Positions 10,094 to 16,826 of a DNA stretch of 22,967 nucleotides are shown here, one piece after another. Every line of letters begins with the position of its first letter. Within the stretch, counting starts at the first letter, position 1. The translations under genes and the position numbers were made by a program. The notes beneath the pieces were generated by a model. That model ran no database searches. It saw nothing but the letters and a program-made list of their open reading frames with translations, and was not told the DNA's origin. The DNA is from an uncultured Cellvibrio sp. (GTDB lineage Bacteria; Pseudomonadota; Gammaproteobacteria; Pseudomonadales; Cellvibrionaceae): NCBI GenBank assembly GCA_946481735.1, contig CAMLOU010000069.1, forward strand, positions 1 to 22,967, in the 5' to 3' direction.

Positions 10094-10354
10094 CAGAAAG
10101 AGCGGTAATTTTAATATCAGCCGGCGATTGATTTTTAACCAGCGCTAATGATGGCGTCTATTTTCAAACAATCATGCAATACGCTATGCTTTCAAGGCCA
10201 AAATGCAAACACTAATGCCTGTTAGTCAACTTACTGTTCCCACCAAACGGAAACTCCTTTTTGCGGGGCTGAAGAACATCGAGATTGGTCTGCGATAGCA
10301 TGATCATCGTTAGAAACCAAAGGAATCTTGATATAACTTGAATGGAATAGAATT

Positions 10355-10723
10355 ATGAAATTACTTACCAAAGTTCACGACCTGGATGAAGCTCAGTCAA
10401 TCAAATATCGTTTAGAGTTTCGGGGCATACCGATATTTATTGGAAGTGAGAATTCGGGGCCCGCCATTGGCGCTATGCCAGCAGCGGACTGTTACACCAT
10501 CTGGGCGGAAGTGGATGAACAATACCATTGTGCTTTAACCGCACTATCCGATGAAGACTATGAACCAGCAGCGCCCATCAACATTGGTGAGTTCAGAAGC
10601 GCTCAGGATCGTGCAGTAGCCGAAGTCAGAAATACATTCTCGAGGGTTAATCAATATATTTTGAATGTAATAATGTTGGGTGTCATTGGCGGGTTTATCT
10701 ACTATGCTGTGTCGAGAATATAA
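10355..10723 (+). CDS. DUF2007-family protein with C-terminal membrane helix
   Basis: A 122-residue protein. The N-terminal part (about 1-70) has the look of DUF2007, a small ferredoxin-like fold annotated as a putative prokaryotic signal transducer: a strand, then a helix in DEAQSIKYRLEFRGIPIFI, then a glycine/alanine-rich turn and the TIWAEVDE strand. Residues 101-118 (YILNVIMLGVIGGFIYYA) form a single hydrophobic segment, so it is probably membrane-anchored with the folded domain in the cytoplasm. The start ATG has a GGAATAG ribosome-binding site about 8 nt upstream. A 41-nt gap separates it from the cold-shock/excalibur gene, so the two are likely cotranscribed. Its actual function is unknown. 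Confidence 0.75.
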   Translation: MKLLTKVHDLDEAQSIKYRLEFRGIPIFIGSENSGPAIGAMPAADCYTIWAEVDEQYHCALTALSDEDYEPAAPINIGEFRSAQDRAVAEVRNTFSRVNQYILNVIMLGVIGGFIYYAVSRI

Positions 10724-10764
10724 ACGACACAACATCAGCATAATCACCCCCAAAAGGAGGCAGC

Positions 10765-11277
10765 ATGCAGCATAAAGGGATACTTGCCAAATGGAATGAC
10801 GACAGGGGCTTCGGCTTCATAAGACACTCTGATACCGAGATGGTTTTTGTCCATATTTCTGCAGTGAAAAATATGCCGAGACGACCAAAGGAAGGCGATA
10901 CGTTGTCCTATGACGTCATTACTGATGAATCCGGAAAGAAAAAAGCGGCATGTGTAACGATAGAAGGGCTACAAAGAATTTCTTACTCACACAAGAAAAA
11001 GCCAAAAAGTGAAAAGTTCAATTTGACACCGATTGTTATCGTAGTCATTTGTGTGCTAGCCGTTTTTTATTACAAAAAAGATAAACCCTACTCTCTGGCA
11101 ACAGGCGATAGCCTCAATACAACAACGTCCAATATTAAATTTTCCTGCCAGGGGAAAACACATTGCTCGCAGATGACATCTTGTGAAGAAGCTATGTTTT
11201 ATCTAGCGAACTGTCCCAATCAACAGACTGATGGTAACGGCGATGGCGAGCCATGTGAAAGTCAGTGGTGCAATTAG
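10765..11277 (+). CDS. Cold-shock domain - membrane helix - excalibur domain protein
   Basis: A 170-residue, three-part protein. Residues 1-68 are a cold-shock domain: KWNDDRGFGFI (9-19) is an RNP1-type motif and VFVHISAV (27-34) an RNP2-type motif, both for single-stranded nucleic acid binding. A lysine-rich linker leads to one hydrophobic helix (about 87-103). Residues 126-169 are an excalibur calcium-binding domain with the DGNGDGEPC loop (156-164) and six cysteines (128, 134, 140, 150, 164, 169) that could form disulfides. The predicted layout is a nucleic-acid-binding domain in the cytoplasm and a calcium-binding domain in the periplasm. A strong AAGGAGG site precedes ATG 10765. It converges on the PilZ gene with a 22-bp gap and no clear terminator. 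Confidence 0.85.
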   Translation: MQHKGILAKWNDDRGFGFIRHSDTEMVFVHISAVKNMPRRPKEGDTLSYDVITDESGKKKAACVTIEGLQRISYSHKKKPKSEKFNLTPIVIVVICVLAVFYYKKDKPYSLATGDSLNTTTSNIKFSCQGKTHCSQMTSCEEAMFYLANCPNQQTDGNGDGEPCESQWCN

Positions 11278-11299
11278 TATAAATGTCGCCGATGCCAGA

Positions 11300-11650
11300 T
11301 CACCCCTCCCCCAACACCCCCACTAGGGCTTCAATATCCTCCGCACCCTGCGGTGAGATATCGATGATTTTAAAACCGGCCCAGTGTTTGCCGTTGTAAT
11401 CCGCATTGCGGGTCCAGAGGCAGTCGACGCCGATGTGGATAGAGTTGCGGCCGTTGACGTGTTCCGGCAGGTGCAAATCGAGTTTGTAGAGCTTGTCTTC
11501 TTCGAGGCGCACGTCGCCGATGATCATCAAGCCTTCGCTGTGGATGTTGACCAGCCGGCCGATGTATACGTCACGCAGGCTGTCGTACACATCGACGGCG
11601 CCATTGATACCGTGGCGCTGTAGCGCCCGGTCGTTGGATATTCCTGTCAT
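11300..11650 (-). CDS. PilZ domain protein, probable c-di-GMP receptor
   Basis: A 116-residue single-domain PilZ protein. The RxxxR motif is present as RALQR (residues 8-12), and NIHSEG (35-40) sits where D/N-x-S-x-x-G is expected, with His in place of the usual Ser and a Ser one position later. HWAGFKIIDIS near the end is typical of the last PilZ strands. Binding of c-di-GMP is therefore likely but not certain. Its ATG overlaps the stop of the DUF1631 gene in a TAATG pentamer, so translation is probably coupled and the two proteins may work together. The output is not visible from sequence. Confidence 0.85.
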   Translation of the reverse strand: MTGISNDRALQRHGINGAVDVYDSLRDVYIGRLVNIHSEGLMIIGDVRLEEDKLYKLDLHLPEHVNGRNSIHIGVDCLWTRNADYNGKHWAGFKIIDISPQGAEDIEALVGVLGEG

Positions 11651-14055
11651 TATTGGGCGGTCCCGACCTTTAACGTCTCTGCACGCTCATTGAGCGTCTG
11701 GTAGATATTTTCCAGTGCACGTTCGAAGAAGGGTTTGGTGCTGCCGATGATGACTTTGGCCTTGCCCGCGATCATGTCGCGCGCGAGTTGCAAACCGGCA
11801 CTCAGGGAGACTTTGCGCCCCTGCTGATCCACCAGCATGTAATGCTGGGTTTTCTTGTTGTACCAGGCTACTTTCAGGCGTTTGCCACCTTCGAATTCAA
11901 ACCAGGTGCCAAACTCAATCATCTTCAGGCTATCGACGATCTTGGCTTCTTCCGGCGTGACCGGGTCGTTGGCGGCAACCATCTGTCCGGCTTTTTCTGC
12001 CGCCATACTTTCCAGTTTAGTCCGCATTGGCGCCGGTGCAGGTTCGGCTTTGCGACTTTGCAGTGCCATTTTTTGTAAAGAGATGACCGCTTCGATCAAT
12101 TTACGGCCTTTGCCCTGTTCGTAACCGATGGTTTCAAACCCGCGCTCCAGCGCGGCCATCAGCGGTACGTGCAGCTCGATCTGGCGCTGTTTGTCGATCT
12201 GCAGGGTTTTGGGTTCGATGCTCCACAGCAATTGATCAATCACTTCCAGCGAGCGGCGCCAGCTATCGGAGTTATCGCCGTAACGCAGCAACACAAAGGA
12301 CATGTAGTCGGACCAGGGTTGCAATAACAGCAACAAGATCGCCGAGGGCAGTTCGCGCTGGTCGGTGCGGTTGCGGACTTCCTGGTTGACCTGCAACTTG
12401 GCTTCACGCAGTTTTTCTTCGCCTTGCACCTTCTCCATGGCACGGCGCTCCATCAGTTCCTGACGGCGGGCGACGTTGTGGGTGTAGGCGTTAAATTCCA
12501 GCAGCAACTCGGCGAAGATGCGCACATCGTTTTTAAATTCTTCCAGCAAACGGAAGACGGTGGTTTTGATCTTGGTGTAGATGTCGTGCTGCTCGCTGCC
12601 GTCGTTGCCGACCCAGCGCACACCGGCTTCGGCCAGGCTGTTCAACAACACGCGCGCCGGGTGTTCCGGTTGTTCAAAAAAGCCTTTGTCGATAAAGGCG
12701 ATCTTGAGAAACGGCGTGTGCAGGTAACTCAGCAATGCCTTGATGGAATCCGGCAGGTGATCGTCGGAGAGCATGTATTCAAACAGCATGCCCACCAGAT
12801 CGATGGTTTGCATATCGGTGGAGGTCACCGCGCCGTCTTCACGCTCGGAGGCGATCTGCTGCAGCATTTGCAGGCTGATATCGCCCACGGTTTGCGGCGG
12901 CAAAGCCACCAGGTTCAGGTTGGCAGGATTGGGGTTGGCGGCCATCACTTGTTGGGTGGCACTCAGGGCCTGGGCCTGGAGGTGTTGCAACACGCCGACC
13001 AGCTGTTCATTGGTCAGGATCTGCGTGGGTTGCACTGGCGCATTCATCACCGCCGGATTGCCTGTGCCCACGCCGCTGGCGTATAGCAATTGTTGCGCGG
13101 TGAAGGCCTGGGGCGCGCTGGTAGCGGCGCCGGCTACCTGGCGGTTGACGTGGGCCTGCAATAACCGGATCGCGCCGAACAGGCTGGATTGGTACTGCAC
13201 GTCGCTGGGGCTGAGTTCGCCGGTCAGTAAGCGGTCACTGGCGCGGCGGCGCTGTTGGTTTTCATCCAGTTCGTCCTGCGCCGGTTCACCGGTCTGACCT
13301 CGCGTCGGGGCCGCAGCGCCTTCCTGGTTTACCGCAACGAACTTCAGGTTGGGCAGCAATTGCTGACCGATCAGGTAGTGGTTCATCTCGTCGTAGAGCG
13401 CATCCAGTTTGCCGATCACCTCCTGATCAAAGGTTTTGTAGCCAATGATCTTGGTTTTTACGTCCACCTCCAGGCTGGCGAGCACCTTGCGCAGGGCTTC
13501 GCAGAATTGCACCGGGCTGGCGGGATTACTGCGCTCGTCCAGCTTGTCGCCTTCGTTCAACAACGCCAGGCGCTGGTGCAAGGCCCACAGGGGTTCGGCA
13601 TAAAAGGCGTCGGCACGATGGGTGATGGAGGTAATGGCGATGGTTTCTTCCAGGTCGGAGTGCTCCACCAGGGACAGCATGTCTCCGCTAAAACGCTCTT
13701 CGCCGGTCAGGGTATTAAGGGTTTTGTTCTTGAATTTGACAAAGCCGTTGCCCAGGTGCTGGCTGAATTCATGCTCCGCCGCCTGTTGCACAGCGGTGAG
13801 CAGGTTTTGAATTTCGAATAAGGCAACTTGTTCTTTGTTGGAGCGGGCGCGCTCGGCGTGCTCCATCATGACCTTGAGCCAGTGCTGCCAAAAATGGGGG
13901 AATACACGATAGGCGAAGCTGCGGGTCAGGTCGCGACAGTGTTTAAGGTGCTGAACAATCTGTTGCTCAGTTAATGTTGGCGTCATCGGCTGTTCTCGAT
14001 CGCTACCCGTCTTGGTGGAGGAAAATTTTCCGAAATTCTTATCCATAATCTTCAT
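11650..14055 (-). CDS. DUF1631 family protein
   Basis: A large, probably cytoplasmic protein of 801 residues that I recognise as DUF1631, widespread in gammaproteobacteria and of unknown biochemical function. It is mostly helical, with no signal peptide or membrane segment. A Gln/Ala-rich low-complexity stretch (about 290-400) separates an N-terminal helical region from the rest. Near the C-terminus (about 709-769), IEFGTWFEFEGGKRLKVAWYNKKTQHYMLVDQQGRK looks like a small beta-barrel related to PilZ-like folds. ATG 14053-14055 is used here, but MDKNFG three codons later or the Met at residue 24 are possible starts; none has a strong ribosome-binding site. It is followed directly by the PilZ gene through a TAATG overlap. 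Confidence 0.85.
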   Translation of the reverse strand: MKIMDKNFGKFSSTKTGSDREQPMTPTLTEQQIVQHLKHCRDLTRSFAYRVFPHFWQHWLKVMMEHAERARSNKEQVALFEIQNLLTAVQQAAEHEFSQHLGNGFVKFKNKTLNTLTGEERFSGDMLSLVEHSDLEETIAITSITHRADAFYAEPLWALHQRLALLNEGDKLDERSNPASPVQFCEALRKVLASLEVDVKTKIIGYKTFDQEVIGKLDALYDEMNHYLIGQQLLPNLKFVAVNQEGAAAPTRGQTGEPAQDELDENQQRRRASDRLLTGELSPSDVQYQSSLFGAIRLLQAHVNRQVAGAATSAPQAFTAQQLLYASGVGTGNPAVMNAPVQPTQILTNEQLVGVLQHLQAQALSATQQVMAANPNPANLNLVALPPQTVGDISLQMLQQIASEREDGAVTSTDMQTIDLVGMLFEYMLSDDHLPDSIKALLSYLHTPFLKIAFIDKGFFEQPEHPARVLLNSLAEAGVRWVGNDGSEQHDIYTKIKTTVFRLLEEFKNDVRIFAELLLEFNAYTHNVARRQELMERRAMEKVQGEEKLREAKLQVNQEVRNRTDQRELPSAILLLLLQPWSDYMSFVLLRYGDNSDSWRRSLEVIDQLLWSIEPKTLQIDKQRQIELHVPLMAALERGFETIGYEQGKGRKLIEAVISLQKMALQSRKAEPAPAPMRTKLESMAAEKAGQMVAANDPVTPEEAKIVDSLKMIEFGTWFEFEGGKRLKVAWYNKKTQHYMLVDQQGRKVSLSAGLQLARDMIAGKAKVIIGSTKPFFERALENIYQTLNERAETLKVGTAQ

Positions 14056-14126
14056 ATCCCGACCCTGTACTTGTGACTGCTGACTGGGCGTTGTTATGGC
14101 ACCTCAATTTGCGTAACACTGCGGCA

Positions 14127-14135
14127 ATATTAGCA
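14127..14135 (-). promoter_or_regulatory. Candidate extended -10 promoter for the DUF1631-PilZ pair
   Basis: The minus strand reads TGCTAATAT, a good extended -10 (TG-N-TAATAT), about 72 nt upstream of the DUF1631 start. No good -35 lies 17 nt upstream, which extended -10 promoters tolerate. Confidence 0.3.
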
Positions 14136-14335
14136 GCTTATGCAAATTCCGCTACTGAATGCGACCAGCGTCACACTTTGTCTGCCAAACCTGCCACTTT
14201 GTTGCCTGACATCTGCGAATCACCCCCAGTTTCATGCGCTTCGCAAGGATATGAAATTGCGAGCAATTTTCACTCCAAGATGTATAACGCTGTCACTTCT
14301 TTACTGAATGCTATGTCACATAACGCAGCAGTTTT

Positions 14336-14352
14336 TGCACCAGAAAAATGCA
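14336..14352. promoter_or_regulatory. Candidate NtrC-binding site 1 (about -142)
   Basis: TGCACCAGAAAAATGCA has the 17-bp length and outer TGCA ends of the NtrC consensus (TGCACCA-N3-TGGTGCA). The left half is perfect, but the inner three bases of the right half differ. It is centred about 142 bp upstream of the predicted sigma-54 start and 32 bp from site 2. Confidence 0.45.
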
Positions 14353-14367
14353 GACAGCTGTTTCAGG

Positions 14368-14384
14368 CGCACCAAAGAAAGGCA
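14368..14384. promoter_or_regulatory. Candidate NtrC-binding site 2 (about -110)
   Basis: CGCACCAAAGAAAGGCA keeps the GCACCA half-site and the final GCA of the consensus; the rest of the right half is degenerate. Its centre lies 32 bp downstream of site 1, three helical turns. This is the same spacing and nearly the same distance from the promoter as the strong NtrC sites of E. coli glnA (-140 and -108). Confidence 0.4.
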
Positions 14385-14459
14385 CTTCCGCCGGACAAAA
14401 CGCGCGGATATCGTCAAAATTTGTAAGGAAATCCTTGTTTTACAGGGTTATAAGCAAAC

Positions 14460-14475
14460 TGGTACTCATATTGCT
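14460..14475 (+). promoter_or_regulatory. Candidate sigma-54 promoter of the guanidine operon
   Basis: TGGTACTCATATTGCT matches the sigma-54 consensus TGGCAC-N5-TTGCW with one mismatch (T for C) and exact -24 GG / -12 GC spacing. The predicted transcription start is near 14486, giving about 53 nt of leader before the riboswitch. A nitrogen-assimilation operon is a natural sigma-54 target, and no convincing sigma-70 promoter is visible nearby. Confidence 0.6.
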
Positions 14476-14538
14476 AAATGCTATGTTGAACCACTTGTCC
14501 GCACTCTGGGTGTTCAGGACGAAAGACAATTTGCAATA

Positions 14539-14680
14539 GAAAGCTAGGGTTCCGGCTGTTAGTTACAGTGACTGGTCCAAGAGCTTTCGACCTCAAAGTA
14601 AAGAAAATCGACAGTTTTGGCGCCAGCCAGTCGGAGTTCAGAGGTTACACGGCGGGACAAAAGCCCGGGAGACGAATGGC
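14539..14680 (+). ncRNA. Guanidine-I riboswitch (ykkC class)
   Basis: The leader shows the conserved ykkC blocks in order: CTAGGGTTCCGG (14544-14555), ACTGGTCCAAGAG (14571-14583), and ACACGGCGGGACAAAAGCCC with GGGAGA directly after it (14647-14672). GAAAGCT (14539-14545) and AGCTTTC (14582-14588) make a perfect 7-bp P1 stem around the first two blocks. Subtype 1 binds free guanidinium and turns on guanidine transport and degradation genes, which is what follows here. The exact 3' boundary is approximate. It also supports reading the downstream 'urea carboxylase' as a guanidine carboxylase. Confidence 0.92.
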
Positions 14681-14687
14681 CTGATCA

Positions 14688-14702
14688 AGCTGCTTTGCAG
14701 CT
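14688..14702 (+). promoter_or_regulatory. Hairpin in the presumed riboswitch expression platform
   Basis: AGCTGC-TTT-GCAGCT is a perfect 6-bp hairpin, flanked further out by TGGC (14677-14680) and GCCA (14706-14709), which could extend it. No U-tract follows, so it is not an intrinsic terminator. Between it and the start codon, AACC-ACTGGA-GGTT (14734-14747) could mask part of the GGAGG of the first gene. Control of translation rather than termination is therefore my guess. Confidence 0.4.
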
Positions 14703-14751
14703 AACAGCCAGAGTGCTCCTACTAAACCGATGTAACCACTGGAGGTTTGCC

Positions 14752-15795
14752 ATGTCGCGCCTGACCACTCTTATCATCGCGCTACTTCTTTCAACCTCTG
14801 CCGCTGCGGCAGAGCCATTCAAGATCTGTTGGTCTATCTACGTCGGCTGGATGCCCTGGGGCTACGGCGCCGATCAAAAAATTATCGATAAATGGGCGAA
14901 GAAATACGGCATCGAGATCGAAGTCACCCAGATCAACGACTACATCGAATCCATCAACCAATATACCGCGGGCCAATTCGACGCGTGCAGCATGACCAAC
15001 ATGGACGCGTTGACCATTCCGGCCGCAGGCGGCGTTGATAGCACTGCCCTGATCGTGGGTGATTTTTCTAACGGCAACGACGGCGTGGTGTTAAAAGGCG
15101 CGAACAAAACCCTGAAAGATATCAAAGGCCAAAACGTTAACCTGGTGGAACTGAGCGTATCCCACTACCTGCTGGCGCGCGGTTTGGAAACCGTCGGTTT
15201 GAAAGAATCCGATATCAAAGTGGTTAACACATCAGACGCGGATATGGTGGCGGTTTACGGCACTAAAGATGTCACCGCCGTGACCACCTGGAATCCACTA
15301 CTTAGCGAAATCCTTTCCCAACCCAACAGCACCAAGGTGTTTGATTCGTCGCAAATTCCCGGCGAGATCATGGACCTGCTGATCATCAATACCGACACAC
15401 TGAAAAAGAACCCTGCCTTGGGTAAAGCCCTGGTCGGCGCCTGGTATGAAATCATGGGTGTGATGAGCGCACAAGACAAAGCCGGTGTTGCGGCGCGCAC
15501 AGCCATGGCGGTTGCGTCCGGCACAGACCTGGCGGGTTATGAAGCGCAATTGGCCAGCACCAAGATGTTCTACAAACCTGCCGACGCATTGGCATTGGTG
15601 AACAGTGATGAATTGCTGGGCACCATGCAAAAAGTGGCCGAGTTTTCCTTCGAACATGGCTTGCTCGGCGAAGGCGCACCGGATGCCACTTTCATCGGCG
15701 TTGAAGGCCCGCAAGGTGTGTACGGCAACAAGAAAAATATCAAACTGCGCTTCGACACCACTTATATGCAAATGGCCGCCGACGGCAAATTGTAG
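14752..15795 (+). CDS. Guanidine/urea-type ABC transporter, periplasmic binding protein
   Basis: A 347-residue periplasmic binding protein of the NitT/TauT type, belonging to the subfamily tied to urea carboxylase (guanidine carboxylase) operons. Residues 1-20 are a Sec signal peptide (MSRLTTLIIALLLSTSAAAA, cleavage before EPF) with no lipobox. The mature part begins with KICWSIYVGWMPWGYG, and FDACSMTNMDALTIPAAGGVDSTALIVGDFSNGNDGV is typical of this subfamily. The frame is open upstream to 14617, but that part lies inside the riboswitch; ATG 14752 has GGAGG at 6-nt spacing and starts the signal peptide. The likely ligand is guanidinium, from the riboswitch and downstream enzymes, though urea or another amidine has not been excluded. 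A REP pair follows it. Confidence 0.9.
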   Translation: MSRLTTLIIALLLSTSAAAAEPFKICWSIYVGWMPWGYGADQKIIDKWAKKYGIEIEVTQINDYIESINQYTAGQFDACSMTNMDALTIPAAGGVDSTALIVGDFSNGNDGVVLKGANKTLKDIKGQNVNLVELSVSHYLLARGLETVGLKESDIKVVNTSDADMVAVYGTKDVTAVTTWNPLLSEILSQPNSTKVFDSSQIPGEIMDLLIINTDTLKKNPALGKALVGAWYEIMGVMSAQDKAGVAARTAMAVASGTDLAGYEAQLASTKMFYKPADALALVNSDELLGTMQKVAEFSFEHGLLGEGAPDATFIGVEGPQGVYGNKKNIKLRFDTTYMQMAADGKL

Positions 15796-15805
15796 TCTGA
15801 TAAAC

Positions 15806-15835
15806 GTAGGTCGGATTAGCACAGCGTAATCCGAC
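15806..15835 (+). repeat. REP-like palindrome, copy 1
   Basis: GTAGGTCGGATTA at the left and TAATCCGAC at the right pair around a short centre. It is oriented with its GTAGG end to the left, 10 nt after the stop of the binding-protein gene. Confidence 0.85.
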
Positions 15836-15910
15836 AATATATGCGTTTAAAAAACCGAACTCGCCAAACCGCGTTACACACAATAAAAATTTGAAACGTT
15901 TAAAGGTCAG

Positions 15911-15941
15911 TGTCGGATTACGCTGCGCTAATCCGACCTAC
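15911..15941 (-). repeat. REP-like palindrome, copy 2
   Basis: The same element as copy 1 in the opposite orientation, ending in CCTAC, 75 nt further on. The GTAGG ends of copies 1 and 2 face outward. Together they separate the binding-protein gene from the permease gene, a position where REP pairs are known to stabilise upstream mRNA (E. coli malE-malF). Confidence 0.85.
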
Positions 15942-16004
15942 ATAAAAAACCAACATGACACATTTTTTGAAACGAAATCCCAACGGCACATTCACAGGAT
16001 TTTT

Positions 16005-16826
16005 ATGAAACGGCTGATTAACCTGACGCCCACCAAACCTGCCAGGCTCTTGCTGGGCATTTTGCCTTTTGCACTTATCCTGCTGATTTACCTGATTGCC
16101 TCGGATGCGCGCCTGGCAGAAAACCCCAGCGATAAATTGCTGCCGAGTTTTGCGCAGATGGGCAATGCCATCAACAATCTCGCGTTTGAAGAAAGCAAAC
16201 GTACCGGTGAGTATTTATTTTGGCAGGATACCTTAAGCAGTTTACAGCGGCTGGCATTGGGGATGGGCATTGCGGCGTTAATCGGTTTTTCACTAGGCAT
16301 CTTAACCGGCGCTATTCCAACGGTTTATGCACCGCTGGCGCCTTTGCTAACCGTGATCTCGCTGATTCCGCCCATGGCGATCTTACCGGTGCTGTTTATT
16401 GTGTTCGGTTTGGGCGAACTGTCTAAAGTCGCGCTGATAGTGATCGGCGTTGCGCCTTTTATTGCGCGGGATATCCAACGCAGCACCCAGGAAATTCCGC
16501 TGGAACAACTGGTAAAAGCGCAGACGCTGGGCGCTTCGAGCTGGCACATTCTGGTGCGGGTATTGATTCCACAAATGTTGCCGCGCTTGATCAGTTCTGT
16601 GCGTCTATCACTTTGCACCGCCTGGTTGTTTTTAATTGCGGCAGAAGCCATTGCCTCTACCGACGGACTGGGTTATCGCATCTTTTTAGTACGCCGTTAT
16701 ATGTCTATGGATGTCATTTTGCCCTACGTCGCCTGGATTACGCTGCTGGCCTTTTTACTCGATTGGTTGCTCGACCGCATCAGCAAACGCTGCTTTACCT
16801 GGCACCACCAGGAGGCCGGAAAATGA
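16005..16826 (+). CDS. ABC transporter permease (NitT/TauT type)
   Basis: The 273-residue inner-membrane permease of the guanidine-type transporter. Hydrophobic segments lie at about 14-32, 82-103, 108-135, 140-155, 200-215 and 238-256, giving the six helices usual for this family. The EAA-like cytoplasmic loop LVKAQTLGASSWHILVRVLIPQ (about 169-190) contacts the ATPase. The frame is open back to 15891, but that extension runs through a REP element; ATG 16005 with AGGA 5 nt upstream gives a normal N-terminus (MKRLINLTPTKPARLLLG). Its stop overlaps the ATPase start as ATGA, implying coupled translation. Confidence 0.9.
   Translation: MKRLINLTPTKPARLLLGILPFALILLIYLIASDARLAENPSDKLLPSFAQMGNAINNLAFEESKRTGEYLFWQDTLSSLQRLALGMGIAALIGFSLGILTGAIPTVYAPLAPLLTVISLIPPMAILPVLFIVFGLGELSKVALIVIGVAPFIARDIQRSTQEIPLEQLVKAQTLGASSWHILVRVLIPQMLPRLISSVRLSLCTAWLFLIAAEAIASTDGLGYRIFLVRRYMSMDVILPYVAWITLLAFLLDWLLDRISKRCFTWHHQEAGK

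Larger units (their letters stand above)
9741..10354. other. AT-rich intergenic region between glgE and the DUF2007 gene
   Basis: About 614 bp with no convincing coding frame, lying between divergent genes, so it must hold promoters for both. Several inverted repeats lie in the glgE-proximal half and are listed separately. A weak sigma-70-like pair for glgE on the minus strand is TTTTGG, 17 nt, TATAGC (about 9929-9957). On the plus strand an extended -10 (TGATATAAC, 10329-10337) and a weaker pair TTCAAA-16-TATGCT (10163-10190) could serve the DUF2007 gene. None of these is strong. I see no RNA gene or riboswitch here. Confidence 0.5.

Noticed and set aside
12424..13086. 220-residue plus-strand open frame opposite DUF1631
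   Set aside because: A GC-rich shadow of the real gene, with no domain pattern or good ribosome-binding site, overlapping the well-supported DUF1631 frame entirely.
14073..14426. 117-residue open frame upstream of the guanidine operon
   Set aside because: No recognisable domain and no ribosome-binding site; it overlaps the candidate NtrC sites and the promoter region of the divergent gene. Most likely chance.
14308..14547. 79-residue open frame running into the riboswitch
   Set aside because: It covers the sigma-54 element and the start of the riboswitch; composition looks random and no start signal is visible.
14688..14702. Hairpin considered as a transcription terminator for the riboswitch
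   Set aside because: The stem is perfect but is followed by AACAGCCAGA, not a U-tract, so I list it only as part of the expression platform.
14617..14751. N-terminal extension of the binding protein
   Set aside because: The extension lies in the riboswitch and would bury the signal peptide; ATG 14752 with GGAGG is clearly the start.
15298..15837. 179-residue minus-strand frame opposite the binding protein
   Set aside because: Shadow frame within a well-supported gene, beginning in a REP element, with no family resemblance.
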